A stretch of 64,000 bases of DNA, taken from contig OZ038509.1 in the NCBI GenBank assembly GCA_964036315.1, forward strand, positions 30,334,968 to 30,398,967, in the 5' to 3' direction. The number at the start of each line of letters is the position of its first letter. Positions within the stretch are counted from its first letter, which is position 1. Below, piece by piece: positions 34,643 to 47,783 of the stretch. Made by a program: the position numbers and the translations under genes. The notes under the pieces were generated by a model. That model searched no databases. It was not told the DNA's origin and saw only the letters and a program-made list of their open reading frames with translations. Source of the DNA: Acanthosepion esculentum. Lineage: Eukaryota > Mollusca > Cephalopoda > Sepiida > Sepiidae.

Positions 34643-36062
34643 TTGTTATTTTCAATTGAAAATGTTAAAATCAAATGGAATTATAGCAGATTTTGTTATT
34701 TTCAATTGAAAATTTTTAAATCAAATGGAATTATAGCAGATTTTGTTATGTTTCAATTGAAAATGTTACAATCAAATGGAATTATAACAGATTTTGTTAT
34801 GTTTCAATTGAAAATGTTACAATCAAATGGAATTTTAGCAGATTTTGTTATTTTCAATTGAAAATGTTAAAATCAAATGGAATTATAGCAGATTTTGTTA
34901 TGTTTCAATTGAAAATGGTAAAATCAAATGGAATTATAGCAGATTTTGTTATTTTCAATTGAAAATGGTAAAATCAAATGGAATTATAGCAGATTTTGTT
35001 ATGTTTCAATTGAAAATGTTAAAATCAAATGGAATTATAGGAGATTTTGTTATGTTTCAATTGAAAATGTTAAAATCAAATGGAATTTTAGCAGATTTTG
35101 TTATGTTTCAATTGAAAATGTTACAATCAAATGGAATTATAGCAGATTTTGTTATGTTTCAATTGAAAATGTTACAATCAAATAGAATTTTAGCAGATTT
35201 TGTTATTTTCAATTGAAAATGTTAAAATCAAATGGAATTATAGCAGATTTTGTTATGTTTCAATTGAAAATGTTACAATCAAATGGAATTATAGCAGATT
35301 TTGTTATTTTCAATTGAAAATGGTAAAATCAAATGGAATTATAGCAGATTTTGTTATGTTTCAATTGAAAATGTTAAAATCAAATGGAATTATAGGAGAT
35401 TTTGTTATGTTTCAATTGAAAATGTTAAAATCAAATGGAATTATAGCAGATTTTGTTATGTTTCAATTGAAAATGTTACAATCAAATGGAATTATAGCAG
35501 ATTTTGTTATGTTTCAATTGAAAATGTTACAATCAAATGGAATTTTAGCAGATTTTGTTATTTTCAATTGAAAATGTTAAAATCAAATGGAATTATAGCA
35601 GATTTTGTTATTTTCAATTGAAAATTTTTAAATCAAATGGAATTATAGCAGATTTTGTTATGTTTCAATTGAAAATGTTAAAATCAAATGGAATTATAGC
35701 AGATTTTGTTATTTTTCAATTGAAAATGTTAAAATCAAATGGAATTATAGCAGATTTTGTTATGTTTCAATTGAAAATGTTAAAATCAAATGGAAATATA
35801 GGAGATTTTGTTATGTTTCAATTGAAAATGTTAAAATCAAATGGAATTATAGCAGATTTTGTTATTTTTCAATTGAAAATGTTAAAATCAAATGGAATTA
35901 TAGCAGCTTTTGTTATGTTTCAATTGAAAATGTTAAAATGAAATGGAATTATAGCAGATTTTGTTATGTTTCAATTGAAAATGTTACAATCAAATGGAAT
36001 TATAGGAGATTTTGTTATGTTTCAATTGAAAATGTTACAATCAAATGGAATTATAGCAGATT
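34643..36062 (+). repeat. 7-monomer (355-bp) units within a 1,420-bp block
   Basis: Starts of corresponding 50-bp-monomer segments at 34,845, 35,200 and 35,555 are exactly 355 bp apart (five 51-bp plus two 50-bp monomers). The enclosing pattern repeats from 34,643 to 36,063, a 1,420-bp offset (28 monomers). The block contains GCAGCTTTTGTTATG and AAATGAAATGG markers, both seen again throughout the next 10 kb. Confidence 0.84.
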
Positions 36063-37076
36063 TTGTTATTTTCAATTGAAAATGTTAAAATCAAATGGAA
36101 TTATAGCAGATTTTGTTATTTTCAATTGAAAATTTTTAAATCAAATGGAATTATAGCAGATTTTGTTATGTTTCAATTGAAAATGTTACAATCAAATGGA
36201 ATTATAGCAGATTTTGTTATGTTTCAATTGAAAATGTTACAATCAAATGGAATTTTAGCAGATTTTGTTATTTTCAATTGAAAATGTTAAAATCAAATGG
36301 AATTATAGCAGATTTTGTTATGTTTCAATTGAAAATGTTAAAATCAAATGGAATTATAGCAGATTTTGTATTGTTTCAATTGAAAATGTTACAATCAAAT
36401 GGAATTATAGGAGATTTTGTTATGTTTCAATTGAAAATGTTACAATCAAATGGAATTATAGCAGATTTTGTTATTTCCAATTGAAAATGGTAAAATCAAA
36501 TGGAATTATAGCGTATTTTGTTATGTTTCAATTGAAAATGTTAAAATCAAATGGAATTATAGCAGATTTTGTTATGTTTCAATTGAAAATGGTAAAATCA
36601 AATGGAATTATAGCAGATTTTGTTATTTTCAATTGCAAATTTTTAAATCAAATGGAATTATAGCAGATTTTGTTATGTTTCAATTGAAAATGTTACAATC
36701 AAATGGAATTATAGCAGATTTTGTTATGTTTCAATGTAAAATGTTAAAATCAAATGGAATTATAGCAGATTTTGTTATGTTTCAATTGAAAATGTTACAA
36801 TCAAATGGAATTATAGCAGATTTTGTTATATTCAAATGAAAATTTTTAAATCAAATGGAATTATAGCAGATTTTGTTATGTTTCAATTGAAAATGTTATA
36901 ATCAAATGGAATTATAGGAGATTTTGTTATGTTTCAATTGAAAATTTTAAAATCAAATGGAATTATAGCAGATTTTGTTATGTTTCAATTGAAAATGTTA
37001 CAATCAAATGGAATTATAGGAGATTTTGTTATGTTTCAATTGAAAATGTTACAATCAAATGGAATTATAGCAGATT
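36063..37076 (+). repeat. Transition block with GCAAATTTTTAAATC
   Basis: Begins as another copy of the 34,643 pattern, then has private variants: GTATTGTTTC near 36,368, TTATTTCCAATTG near 36,471, GCGTATTTTG near 36,510, and CAATTGCAAATTTTTAAATC near 36,632. One CAATGT-swap monomer reappears near 36,733, the first of the right half. Confidence 0.78.
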
Positions 37077-38040
37077 TTGTTATTTTCAATTGAAAATGTT
37101 AAAATCAAATGGAATTTTAGCAGATTTTGTTATGTTTCAATTGAAAATGTTAAAATGAAATGGAATTATAGCAGATTTTGTTATGTTTCAATTGCAAATG
37201 TTACAATCAAATGGAATTATAGGAGATTTTGTTATGTTTCAATTGAAAATGTTACAATCAAATGGAATTATAGCAGATTTTGTTATTTTCAATTGAAAAT
37301 GGTAAAATCAAATGGAATTATAGCAGATTTTGTTATGTTTCAATTGAAAATGTTAAAATCAAATGGAATTATAGCAGATTTTGTTATGTTTCAATTGAAA
37401 ATGGTAAAATCAAATGGAATTATAGCAGATTTTGTTATTTTCAATTGCAAATTTTTAAATCAAATGGAATTATAGCAGATTTTGTTATGTTTCAATTGAA
37501 AATGTTAAAATCAAATGGAATTATAGCAGATTTTGTTATGTTTCAATTGAAAATGTTACAATCAAATGGAATTATAGCAGATTTTGTTATTTTCAATTGA
37601 AAATATTTAAATCAAATGGAATTATAGCAGATTTTGTTATGTTTCAATTGAAAATGTTAAAATCAAATGGAATTATAGCAGATTTTGTTATGTTTCAATG
37701 TAAAATGTTAAAATCAAATGGAATTATAGCAGATTTTGTTATGTTTCAATTGAAAATGTTACAATCAAATGGAATTATAGCAGATTTTGTTATATTCAAT
37801 TGAAAATTTTTAAATCAAATGGAATTATAGCAGATTTTGTTATGTTTCAATTGAAAATGTTATAATCAAATGGAATTATAGGAGATTTTGTTATGTTTCA
37901 ATTGAAAATGTTAAAATCAAATGGAATTATAGCAGATTTTGTTATGTTTCAATTGAAAATGTTACAATCAAATGGAATTATAGGAGATTTTGTTATGTTT
38001 CAATTGAAAATGTTACAATCAAATGGAATTATAGCAGATT
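37077..38040 (+). repeat. 19-monomer (964-bp) duplication, copy 1
   Basis: Corresponding segments start at 37,077 and 38,041. Shared markers are a 50-bp monomer followed by a T26 monomer, AAAATGAAATGG (37,152 and 38,116) and CAATTGCAAATGTTAC (37,190 and 38,154). Copy 1 also contains GCAAATTTTTAAATC (37,447) and a GAAAATATTTAAATC pair near 37,600. Confidence 0.83.
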
Positions 38041-38852
38041 TTGTTATTTTCAATTGAAAATGTTAAAATCAAATGGAATTTTAGCAGATTTTGTTATGTT
38101 TCAATTGAAAATGTTAAAATGAAATGGAATTATAGCAGATTTTGTTATGTTTCAATTGCAAATGTTACAATCAAATGGAATTATAGGAGATTTTGTTATG
38201 TTTCAATTGAAAATGTTACAATCAAATGGAATTATAGCAGATTTTGTTATTTTCAATTGAAAATGTTAAAATCAAATGGAATTATAGCAGATTTTGTTAT
38301 TTTCAATTGAAAATTTTTAAATCAAATGGAATTATAGCAGATTTTGTTATGTTTCAATTCAAAATGTTACAATCAAATGGAATTATAACAGATTTTGTTA
38401 TGTTTCAATTGAAAATGTTACAATCAAATGGAATTTTAGCAGATTTTGTTATTTTCAATTGAAAATGTTAAAATCAAATGGAATTATAGCAGATTTTGTT
38501 ATGTTTCAATTGAAAATGTTACAATCAAATGGAATTATAGCAGATTTTGTTATGTTTCAATTGAAAATGTTAAAATCAAATGGAAATATAGGATATTTTG
38601 TTATGTTTCAATTGAAAATGTTAAAATCAAATGGAATTATAGCAGATTTTGTTATTTTTCAATTGAAAATGTTAAAATCAAATGGAATTATAGCAGCTTT
38701 TGTTATGTTTCAATTGAAAATGTTAAAATGAAATGGAATTATAGCAGATTTTGTTATGTTTCAATTGAAAATGTTACAATCAAATGGAATTATAGGAGAT
38801 TTTGTTATGTTTCAATTGAAAATGTTACAATCAAATGGAATTATAGCAGATT
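38041..38852 (+). repeat. 964-bp duplication, copy 2, running into the 2,130-bp repeat
   Basis: Only about the first 200 bp match copy 1. The rest already has the order of the following 2,130-bp unit, including GGAAATATAGGATATTTTG near 38,582 and GCAGCTTTTG near 38,694. A private CAATTCAAAATG is near 38,357. Confidence 0.8.
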
Positions 38853-40982
38853 TTGTTATTTTCAATTGAAAATGTTAAAATCAAATGGAATTATAGCAGA
38901 TTTTGTTATTTTCAATTGAAAATTTTTAAATCAAATGGAATTATAGCAGATTTTGTTATGTTTCAATTGAAAATGTTACAATCAAATGGAATTATAACAG
39001 ATTTTGTTATGTTTCAATTGAAAATGTTACAATCAAATGGAATTTTAGCAGATTTTGTTATTTTCAATTGAAAATGTTAAAATCAAATGGAATTATAGCA
39101 GATTTTGTTATGTTTCAATTGAAAATGTTACAATCAAATGGAATTATAGCAGATTTTGTTATTTTCAATTGAAAATGGTAAAATCAAATGGAATTATAGC
39201 AGATTTTGTTATGTTTCAATTGAAAATGTTAAAATCAAATGGAATTATAGGAGATTTTGTTATGTTTCAATTGAAAATGTTAAAATCAAATGGAATTATA
39301 GCAGATTTTGTTATGTTTCAATTGAAAATGTTACAATCAAATGGAATTATAGCAGATTTTGTTATGTTTCAATTGAAAATGTTACAATCAAATGGAATTT
39401 TAGCAGATTTTGTTATTTTCAATTGAAAATGTTAAAATCAAATGGAATTATAGCAGATTTTGTTATTTTCAATTGAAAATTTTTAAATCAAATGGAATTA
39501 TAGCAGATTTTGTTATGTTTCAATTGAAAATGTTAAAATCAAATGGAATTATAGCAGATTTTGTTATTTTTCAATTGAAAATGTTAAAATCAAATGGAAT
39601 TATAGCAGATTTTGTTATGTTTCCATTGAAAATGTTAAAATCAAATGGAAATATAGGATATTTTGTTATGTTTCAATTGAAAATGTTAAAATCAAATGGA
39701 ATTATAGCAGATTTTGTTATTTTTCAATTGAAAACGTTAAAATCAAATGGAATTATAGCAGCTTTTGTTATGTTTCAATTGAAAATGTTAAAATGAAATG
39801 GAATTATAGCAGATTTTGTTATGTTTCAATTGAAAATGTTACAATCAAATGGAATTATAGGAGATTTTGTTATGTTTCAATTGAAAATGTTACAATCAAA
39901 TGGAATTATAGCAGATTTTGTTATTTTCAATTGAAAATGTTAAAATCAAATGGAATTATAGCAGATTTTGTTATTTTCAATTGAAAATTTTTAAATCAAA
40001 TGGAATTATAGCAGATTTTGTTATGTTTCAATTGAAAATGTTACAATCAAATGGAATTATAGCAGATTTTGTTATGTTTCAATTGAAAATGTTACAATCA
40101 AATGGAATTTTAGCAGATTTTGTTATTTTCAATTGAAAATGTTAAAATCAAATGGAATTATAGCAGATTTTGTTATGTTTCAAGTGAAAATGTTAAAATC
40201 AAATGGAATTATAGCAGATTTTGTTATGTTTCAATTGAAAATGTTACAATCAAATGGAATTATAGGAGATTTTGTTATGTTTCAATTGAAAATGTTACAA
40301 TCAAATGGAATTATAGCAGATTTTGTTATTTTCAATTGAAAATGGTAAAATCAAATGGAATTATAGCAGATTTTGTTATGTTTCAATTGAAAATGTTAAA
40401 ATCAAATGGAATTATAGCAGATTTTGTTATGTTTCAATTGAAAATGGTAAAATCAAATGGAATTATAGCAGATTTTGTTATTTTCAATTGAAAATGGTAA
40501 AATCAAATGGAATTATAGCAGATTTTGTTATGTTTCAATTGAAAATGTTAAAATCAAATGGAATTATAGCAGATTTTGTTATGTTTCAATTGAAAATGTT
40601 ACAATCAAATGGAATTATAGCAGATTTTGTTATTTTCAATTGAAAATATTTAAATCAAATGGAATTATAGCAGATTTTGTTATGTTTCAATTGAAAATGT
40701 TAAAATCAAATGGAATTATAGGATATTTTGTTATGTTTCAATTGAAAATGTTAAAATCAAATGGAATTATAGCAGATTTTGTTATTTTTCAATTGAAAAT
40801 GTTAAAATCAAATGGAATTATAGCAGCTTTTGTTATGTTTCAATTGAAAATGTTAAAATGAAATGGAATTATAGCAGATTTTGTTATGTTTCAATTGAAA
40901 ATGTTACAATCAAATGGAATTATAGGAGATTTTGTTATGTTTCAATTGAAAATGTTACAATCAAATGGAATTATAGCAGATT
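38853..40982 (+). repeat. 42-monomer (2,130-bp) higher-order repeat, copy 1
   Basis: All segment boundaries in this unit recur at exactly +2,130 bp. Private shared markers are TTTCCATTGAAAATG (39,621 and 41,751), GGAAATATAGGATATTTTG, GAAAACGTTAAAATC (39,732 and 41,862) and CAAGTGAAAATG (40,181 and 42,311). The unit is itself two 1,065-bp (21-monomer) halves beginning at 38,853 and 39,918, which differ by ATAACAGAT versus ATAGCAGAT in the third monomer. Confidence 0.92.
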
Positions 40983-43096
40983 TTGTTATTTTCAATTGAA
41001 AATGTTAAAATCAAATGGAATTATAGCAGATTTTGTTATTTTCAATTGAAAATTTTTAAATCAAATGGAATTATAGCAGATTTTGTTATGTTTCAATTGA
41101 AAATGTTACAATCAAATGGAATTATAACAGATTTTGTTATGTTTCAATTGAAAATGTTACAATCAAATGGAATTTTAGCAGATTTTGTTATTTTCAATTG
41201 AAAATGTTAAAATCAAATGGAATTATAGCAGATTTTGTTATGTTTCAATTGAAAATGTTACAATCAAATGGAATTATAGCAGATTTTGTTATTTTCAATT
41301 GAAAATGGTAAAATCAAATGGAATTATAGCAGATTTTGTTATGTTTCAATTGAAAATGTTAAAATCAAATGGAATTATAGGAGATTTTGTTATGTTTCAA
41401 TTGAAAATGTTAAAATCAAATGGAATTATAGCAGATTTTGTTATGTTTCAATTGAAAATGTTACAATCAAATGGAATTATAGCAGATTTTGTTATGTTTC
41501 AATTGAAAATGTTACAATCAAATGGAATTTTAGCAGATTTTGTTATTTTCAATTGAAAATGTTAAAATCAAATGGAATTATAGCAGATTTTGTTATTTTC
41601 AATTGAAAATTTTTAAATCAAATGGAATTATAGCAGATTTTGTTATGTTTCAATTGAAAATGTTAAAATCAAATGGAATTATAGCAGATTTTGTTATTTT
41701 TCAATTGAAAATGTTAAAATCAAATGGAATTATAGCAGATTTTGTTATGTTTCCATTGAAAATGTTAAAATCAAATGGAAATATAGGATATTTTGTTATG
41801 TTTCAATTGAAAATGTTAAAATCAAATGGAATTATAGCAGATTTTGTTATTTTTCAATTGAAAACGTTAAAATCAAATGGAATTATAGCAGCTTTTGTTA
41901 TGTTTCAATTGAAAATGTTAAAATGAAATGGAATTATAGCAGATTTTGTTATGTTTCAATTGAAAATGTTACAATCAAATGGAATTATAGGAGATTTTGT
42001 TATGTTTCAATTGAAAATGTTACAATCAAATGGAATTATAGCAGATTTTGTTATTTTCAATTGAAAATGTTAAAATCAAATGGAATTATAGCAGATTTTG
42101 TTATTTTCAATTGAAAATTTTTAAATCAAATGGAATTATAGCAGATTTTGTTATGTTTCAATTGAAAATGTTACAATCAAATGGAATTATAGCAGATTTT
42201 GTTATGTTTCAATTGAAAATGTTACAATCAAATGGAATTTTAGCAGATTTTGTTATTTTCAATTGAAAATGTTAAAATCAAATGGAATTATAGCAGATTT
42301 TGTTATGTTTCAAGTGAAAATGTTAAAATCAAATGGAATTATAGCAGATTTTGTTATGTTTCAATTGAAAATGTTACAATCAAATGGAATTATAGGAGAT
42401 TTTGTTATGTTTCAATTGAAAATGTTACAATCAAATGGAATTATAGCAGATTTTGTTATTTTCAATTGAAAATGGTAAAATCAAATGGAATTATAGCAGA
42501 TTTTGTTATGTTTCAATTGAAAATGTTAAAATCAAATGGAATTATAGCAGATTTTGTTATGTTTCAATTGAAAATGGTAAAATCAAATGGAATTATAGCA
42601 GATTTTGTTATTTTCAATTGAAAATGGTAAAATCAAATGGAATTATAGCAGATTTTGTTATGTTTCAATTGAAAATGTTAAAATCAAATGGAATTATAGC
42701 AGATTTTGTTATGTTTCAATTGAAAATGTTACAATCAAATGGAATTATAGCAGATTTTGTTATTTTCAATTGAAAATATTTAAATCAAATGGAATTATAG
42801 CAGATTTTGTTATGTTTCAATTGAAAATGTTAAAATCAAATGGAATTATAGCAGATTTTGTTATGTTTCAATTGAAAATGTTACAATCAAATGGAATTAT
42901 AGCAGATTTTGTTATGTTTCAATTGAAAATGTTAAAATCAAATGGAATTATAGGAGATTTTGTCATGTTTCAATTGAAAATGTTAAAATCAAATGGAATT
43001 ATAGCAGATTTTGTTATGTTTCAACGTAAAATGTTAAAATCAAATGGAATTATAGCAGATTTTGTTGTTTCAATTGAAAATGTTACAATCAAATGA
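40983..43096 (+). repeat. 2,130-bp higher-order repeat, copy 2
   Basis: Near-identical to copy 1 up to about 42,830, where copy 1 has GGATATTTTG and this copy continues with ordinary monomers, then G30 with GTCATG near 42,962. A TTTCAACGTAAAATG junction near 43,020 is a one-base variant of the CAATGT swap. A 49-bp TTGTTGTTTC monomer lies near 43,065. Confidence 0.9.
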
Positions 43097-44228
43097 AATT
43101 ATAGCAGATTTTGTTATATTCAATTGAAAATTTTAAAATCAAATGGAATTATAGCAGATTTTGTTATGTTTCAATTGAAAATGTTATAATCAAATGGAAT
43201 TATAGGAGATTTTGTTATGTTTCAATTGAAAATGTTAAAATCAAATGGAATTATAGGAGATTTTGTTATGTTTCAATTGAAAATGTTACAATCAAATGGA
43301 ATTATAGGAGATTTTGTTATGTTTCAATTGAAAATGTTACAATCAAATGGAATTATAGCAGATTTTGTTATTTTCAATTGAAAATGTTAAAATCAAATGG
43401 AATTTTAGCAGATTTTGTTATGTTTCAATTGAAAATGTTAAAATCAAATGGAATTATAGCAGATTTTGTTATGTTTCAATTGAAAATGGTAAAATCAAAT
43501 GGAATTATAGCAGATTTTGTTATGTTTCAATTGAAAATGTTAAAATCAAATGGAATTATAGCAGATTTTGTTATGTTTCAATTGAAAATGTTACAATCAA
43601 ATGGAATTATAGCAGATTTTGTTATTTTCAATTGAAAATATTTAAATCAAATGGAATTATAGCAGATTTTGTTATGTTTCAATTGAAAATGTTAAAATCA
43701 AATGGAATTATAGCAGATTTTGTTATGTTTCAATTGAAAATGTTAAAATCAAATGGAATTATAGGAGATTTTGTCATGTTTCAATTGAAAATGTTAAAAT
43801 CAAATGGAATTATAGCAGATTTTGTTATGTTTCAATTGAAAATGTTAAAATCAAATGGAATTATAGCAGATTTTGTTATGTTTCAATTGAAAATGTTACA
43901 ATCAAATGGAATTATAGCAGATTTTGTTATATTCAATTGAAAATTTTTAAATCAAATGGAATTATAGCAGATTTTGTTATGTTTCAATTGAAAATGTTAC
44001 AATCAAATGGAATTATAGGAGATTTTGTTATGTTTCAATTGAAAATGTTAAAATCAAATGGAATTATAGCAGATTTTGTTATGTTTCAATTGAAAATGTT
44101 ACAATCAAATGGAATTATAGGAGATTTTGTTATGTTTCAATTGAAAATGTTACAATCAAATGGAATTATAGCAGATTTTGTTATGTTTCAATTGAAAATG
44201 TTAAAATCAAATGGAATTTTAGCAGATT
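43097..44228 (+). repeat. 50/51-bp monomers with TTATATTCAATTG ends
   Basis: From here the 50-bp monomer often reads TTATATTCAATTG, first near 43,115, with TTATAATCAAATGG near 43,184 and G30-GTCATG monomers near 43,768. This combination becomes the signature of the 46-51 kb repeats. Confidence 0.8.
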
Positions 44229-46258
44229 TTGTTATTTTCAATTGAAAATGTTAAAATCAAATGGAATTATAGCAGATTTTGTTATGTTTCAATTGAAAAT
44301 GTTACAATCAAATGGAATTATAGCAGATTTTGTTATTTTCAATTGAAAATGGTAAAATCAAATGGAATTATAGCAGATTTTGTTATGTTTCAATTGAAAA
44401 TGTTAAAATCAAATGGAATTATAGGAGATTTTGTTATGTTTCAATTGAAAATGTTAAAATCAAATGGAATTATAGCAGATTTTGTTATGTTTCAATTGAA
44501 AATGTTACAATCAAATGGAATTATAGCAGATTTTGTTATGTTTCAATTGAAAATGTTACAATCAAATGGAATTTTAGCAGATTTTGTTATTTTCAATTGA
44601 AAATGTTAAAATCAAATGGAATTATAGCAGATTTTGTTATTTTCAATTGAAAATTTTTAAATCAAATGGAATTATAGCAGATTTTGTTATGTTTCAATTG
44701 AAAATGTTAAAATCAAATGGAATTATAGCAGATTTTGTTATTTTTCAATTGAAAATGTTAAAATCAAATGGAATTATAGCAGATTTTGTTATGTTTCCAT
44801 TGAAAATGTTAAAATCAAATGGAAATATAGGATATTTTGTTATGTTTCAATTGAAAATGTTAAAATCAAATGGAATTATAGCAGATTTTGTTATTTTTCA
44901 ATTGAAAATGTTAAAATCAAATGGAATTATAGCAGCTTTTGTTATGTTTCAATTGAAAATGTTAAAATGAAATGGAATTATAGCAGATTTTGTTATGTTT
45001 CAATTGAAAATGTTACAATCAAATGGAATTATAGGAGATTTTGTTATGTTTCAATTGAAAATGTTACAATCAAATGGAATTATAGCAGATTTTGTTATTT
45101 TCAATTGAAAATGTTAAAATCAAATGGAATTATAGCAGATTTTGTTATTTTCAATTGAAAATTTTTAAATCAAATGGAATTATAGCAGATTTTGTTATGT
45201 TTCAATTGAAAATGTTACAATCAAATGGAATTATAGCAGATTTTGTTATGTTTCAATTGAAAATGTTACAATCAAATGGAATTATAGGAGATTTTGTTAT
45301 GTTTCAATTGAAAATGTTACAATCAAATGGAATTATAGCAGATTTTGTTATTTTCAATTGAAAATGGTAAAATCAAATGGAATTATAGCAGATTTTGTTA
45401 TGTTTCAATTGAAAATGTTAAAATCAAATGGAATTATAGCAGATTTTGTTATGTTTCAATTGAAAATGGTAAAATCAAATGGAATTATAGCAGATTTTGT
45501 TATTTTCAATTGAAAATGGTAAAATCAAATGGAATTATAGCAGATTTTGTTATGTTTCAATTGAAAATGTTAAAATCAAATGGAATTATAGCAGATTTTG
45601 TTATGTTTCAATTGAAAATGTTACAATCAAATGGAATTATAGCAGATTTTGTTATTTTCAATTGAAAATATTTAAATCAAATGGAATTATAGCAGATTTT
45701 GTTATGTTTCAATTGAAAATGTTAAAATCAAATGGAATTATAGCAGATTTTGTTATGTTTCAATTGAAAATGTTACAATCAAATGGAATTATAGCCGATT
45801 TTGTTATGTTTCAATTGAAAATGTTAAAATCAAATGGAATTATAGGAGATTTTGTCATGTTTCAATTGAAAATGTTAAAATCAAATGGAATTATAGCAGA
45901 TTTTGTTATGTTTCAATGTAAAATGTTAAAATCAAATGGAATTATAGCAGATTTTGTTATGTTTCAATTGAAAATGTTACAATCAAATGGAATTATAGCA
46001 GATTTTGTTATATTCAATTGAAAATTTTTAAATCAAATGGAATTATAGCAGATTTTGTTATGTTTCAATTGAAAATGTTATAATCAAATGGAATTATAGG
46101 AGATTTTGTTATGTTTCAATTGAAAATGTTAAAATCAAATGGAATTATAGCAGATTTTGTTATGTTTCAATTGAAAATGTTACAATCAAATGGAATTATA
46201 GGAGATTTTGTTATGTTTCAATTGAAAATGTTACAATCAAATGGAATTATAGCAGATT
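44229..46258 (+). repeat. Partial third copy of the 2,130-bp repeat
   Basis: Segments starting at 44,229, 44,584, 44,967 and 45,092 match 41,185, 41,540, 41,923 and 42,048 at +3,044 bp, including TTTCCATTGAAAATG and GGAAATATAGGATATTTTG. After about 45,200 the offset falls to 2,892 bp, so 152 bp (three monomers) is missing, including the CAAGTGAAAATG monomer. The right end joins the TTATATTC pattern. Confidence 0.86.
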
Positions 46259-47783
46259 TTGTTATTTTCAATTGAAAATGTTAAAATCAAATGGAATTTT
46301 AGCAGATTTTGTTATGTTTCAATTGAAAATGTTAAAATCAAATGGAATTATAGCAGATTTTGTTATGTTTCAATTGAAAATGGTAAAATCAAATGGAATT
46401 ATAGCAGATTTTGTTATGTTTCAATTGAAAATGTTACAATCAAATGGAATTTTAGCAGATTTTGTTATTTTCAATTGAAAATGTTAAAATCAAATGGAAT
46501 TATAGCAGATTTTGTTATGTTTCAATTGAAAATGTTAAAATCAAATGGAATTATAGCAGATTTTGTTATGTTTCAATTGAAAATGTTACAATCAAATGGA
46601 ATTATAGCAGATTTTGTTATTTTCAATTGAAAATATTTAAATCAAATGGAATTATAGCAGATTTTGTTATGTTTCAATTGAAAATGTTAAAATCAAATGG
46701 AATTATAGCAGATTTTGTTATGTTTCAATTGAAAATGTTAAAATCAAATGGAATTATAGGAGATTTTGTCATGTTTCAATTGAAAATGTTAAAATCAAAT
46801 GGAATTATAGCAGATTTTGTTATGTTTCAATTGAAAATGTTAAAATCAAATGGAATTATAGCAGATTTTGTTATGTTTCAATTGAAAATGTTACAATCAA
46901 ATGGAATTATAGCAGATTTTGTTATATTCAATTGAAAATTTTTAAATCAAATGGAATTATAGCAGATTTTGTTATGTTTCAATTGAAAATGTTACAATCA
47001 AATGGAATTATAGGAGATTTTGTTATGTTTCAATTGAAAATGTTAAAATCAAATGGAATTATAGCAGATTTTGTTATGTTTCAATTGAAAATGTTACAAT
47101 CAAATGGAATTATAGGAGATTTTGTTATGTTTCAATTGAAAATGTTACAATCAAATGGAATTATAGCAGATTTTGTTATGTTTCAATTGAAAATGTTAAA
47201 ATCAAATGGAATTATAGCAGATTTTGTTATGTTTCAATTGAAAATGTTACAATCAAATGGAATTATAGGAGATTTTGTTATGTTTCAATTGAAAATGTTA
47301 CAATCAAATGGAATTATAGCAGATTTTGTTATGTTTCAATTGAAAATGTTAAAATCAAATGGAATTATAGGAGATTTTGTCATGTTTCAATTGAAAATGT
47401 TAAAATCAAATGGAATTATAGCAGATTTTGTTATGTTTCAATGTAAAATGTTAAAATCAAATGGAATTATAGCAGATTTTGTTATGTTTCAATTGAAAAT
47501 GTTACAATCAAATGGAATTATAGCAGATTTTGTTATATTCAATTGAAAATTTTTAAATCAAATGGAATTATAGCAGATTTTGTTATGTTTCAATTGAAAA
47601 TGTTATAATCAAATGGAATTATAGGAGATTTTGTTATGTTTCAATTGAAAATGTTAAAATCAAATGGAATTATAGCAGATTTTGTTATGTTTCAATTGAA
47701 AATGTTACAATCAAATGGAATTATAGGAGATTTTGTTATGTTTCAATTGAAAATGTTACAATCAAATGGAATTATAGCAGATT
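46259..47783 (+). repeat. 30-monomer (1,525-bp) higher-order repeat, copy 1
   Basis: Segment starts at 46,259, 46,462 and 46,932 recur at 47,784, 47,987 and 48,457 (+1,525 bp) and at 50,171, 50,374 and 50,844. The unit carries the T26 monomer, a G8 monomer, a GAAAATATTTAAATC pair, a G30-GTCATG monomer and TTATATTCAATTG. A run from about 46,932 to 47,546 is free of 50-bp monomers. Confidence 0.88.
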
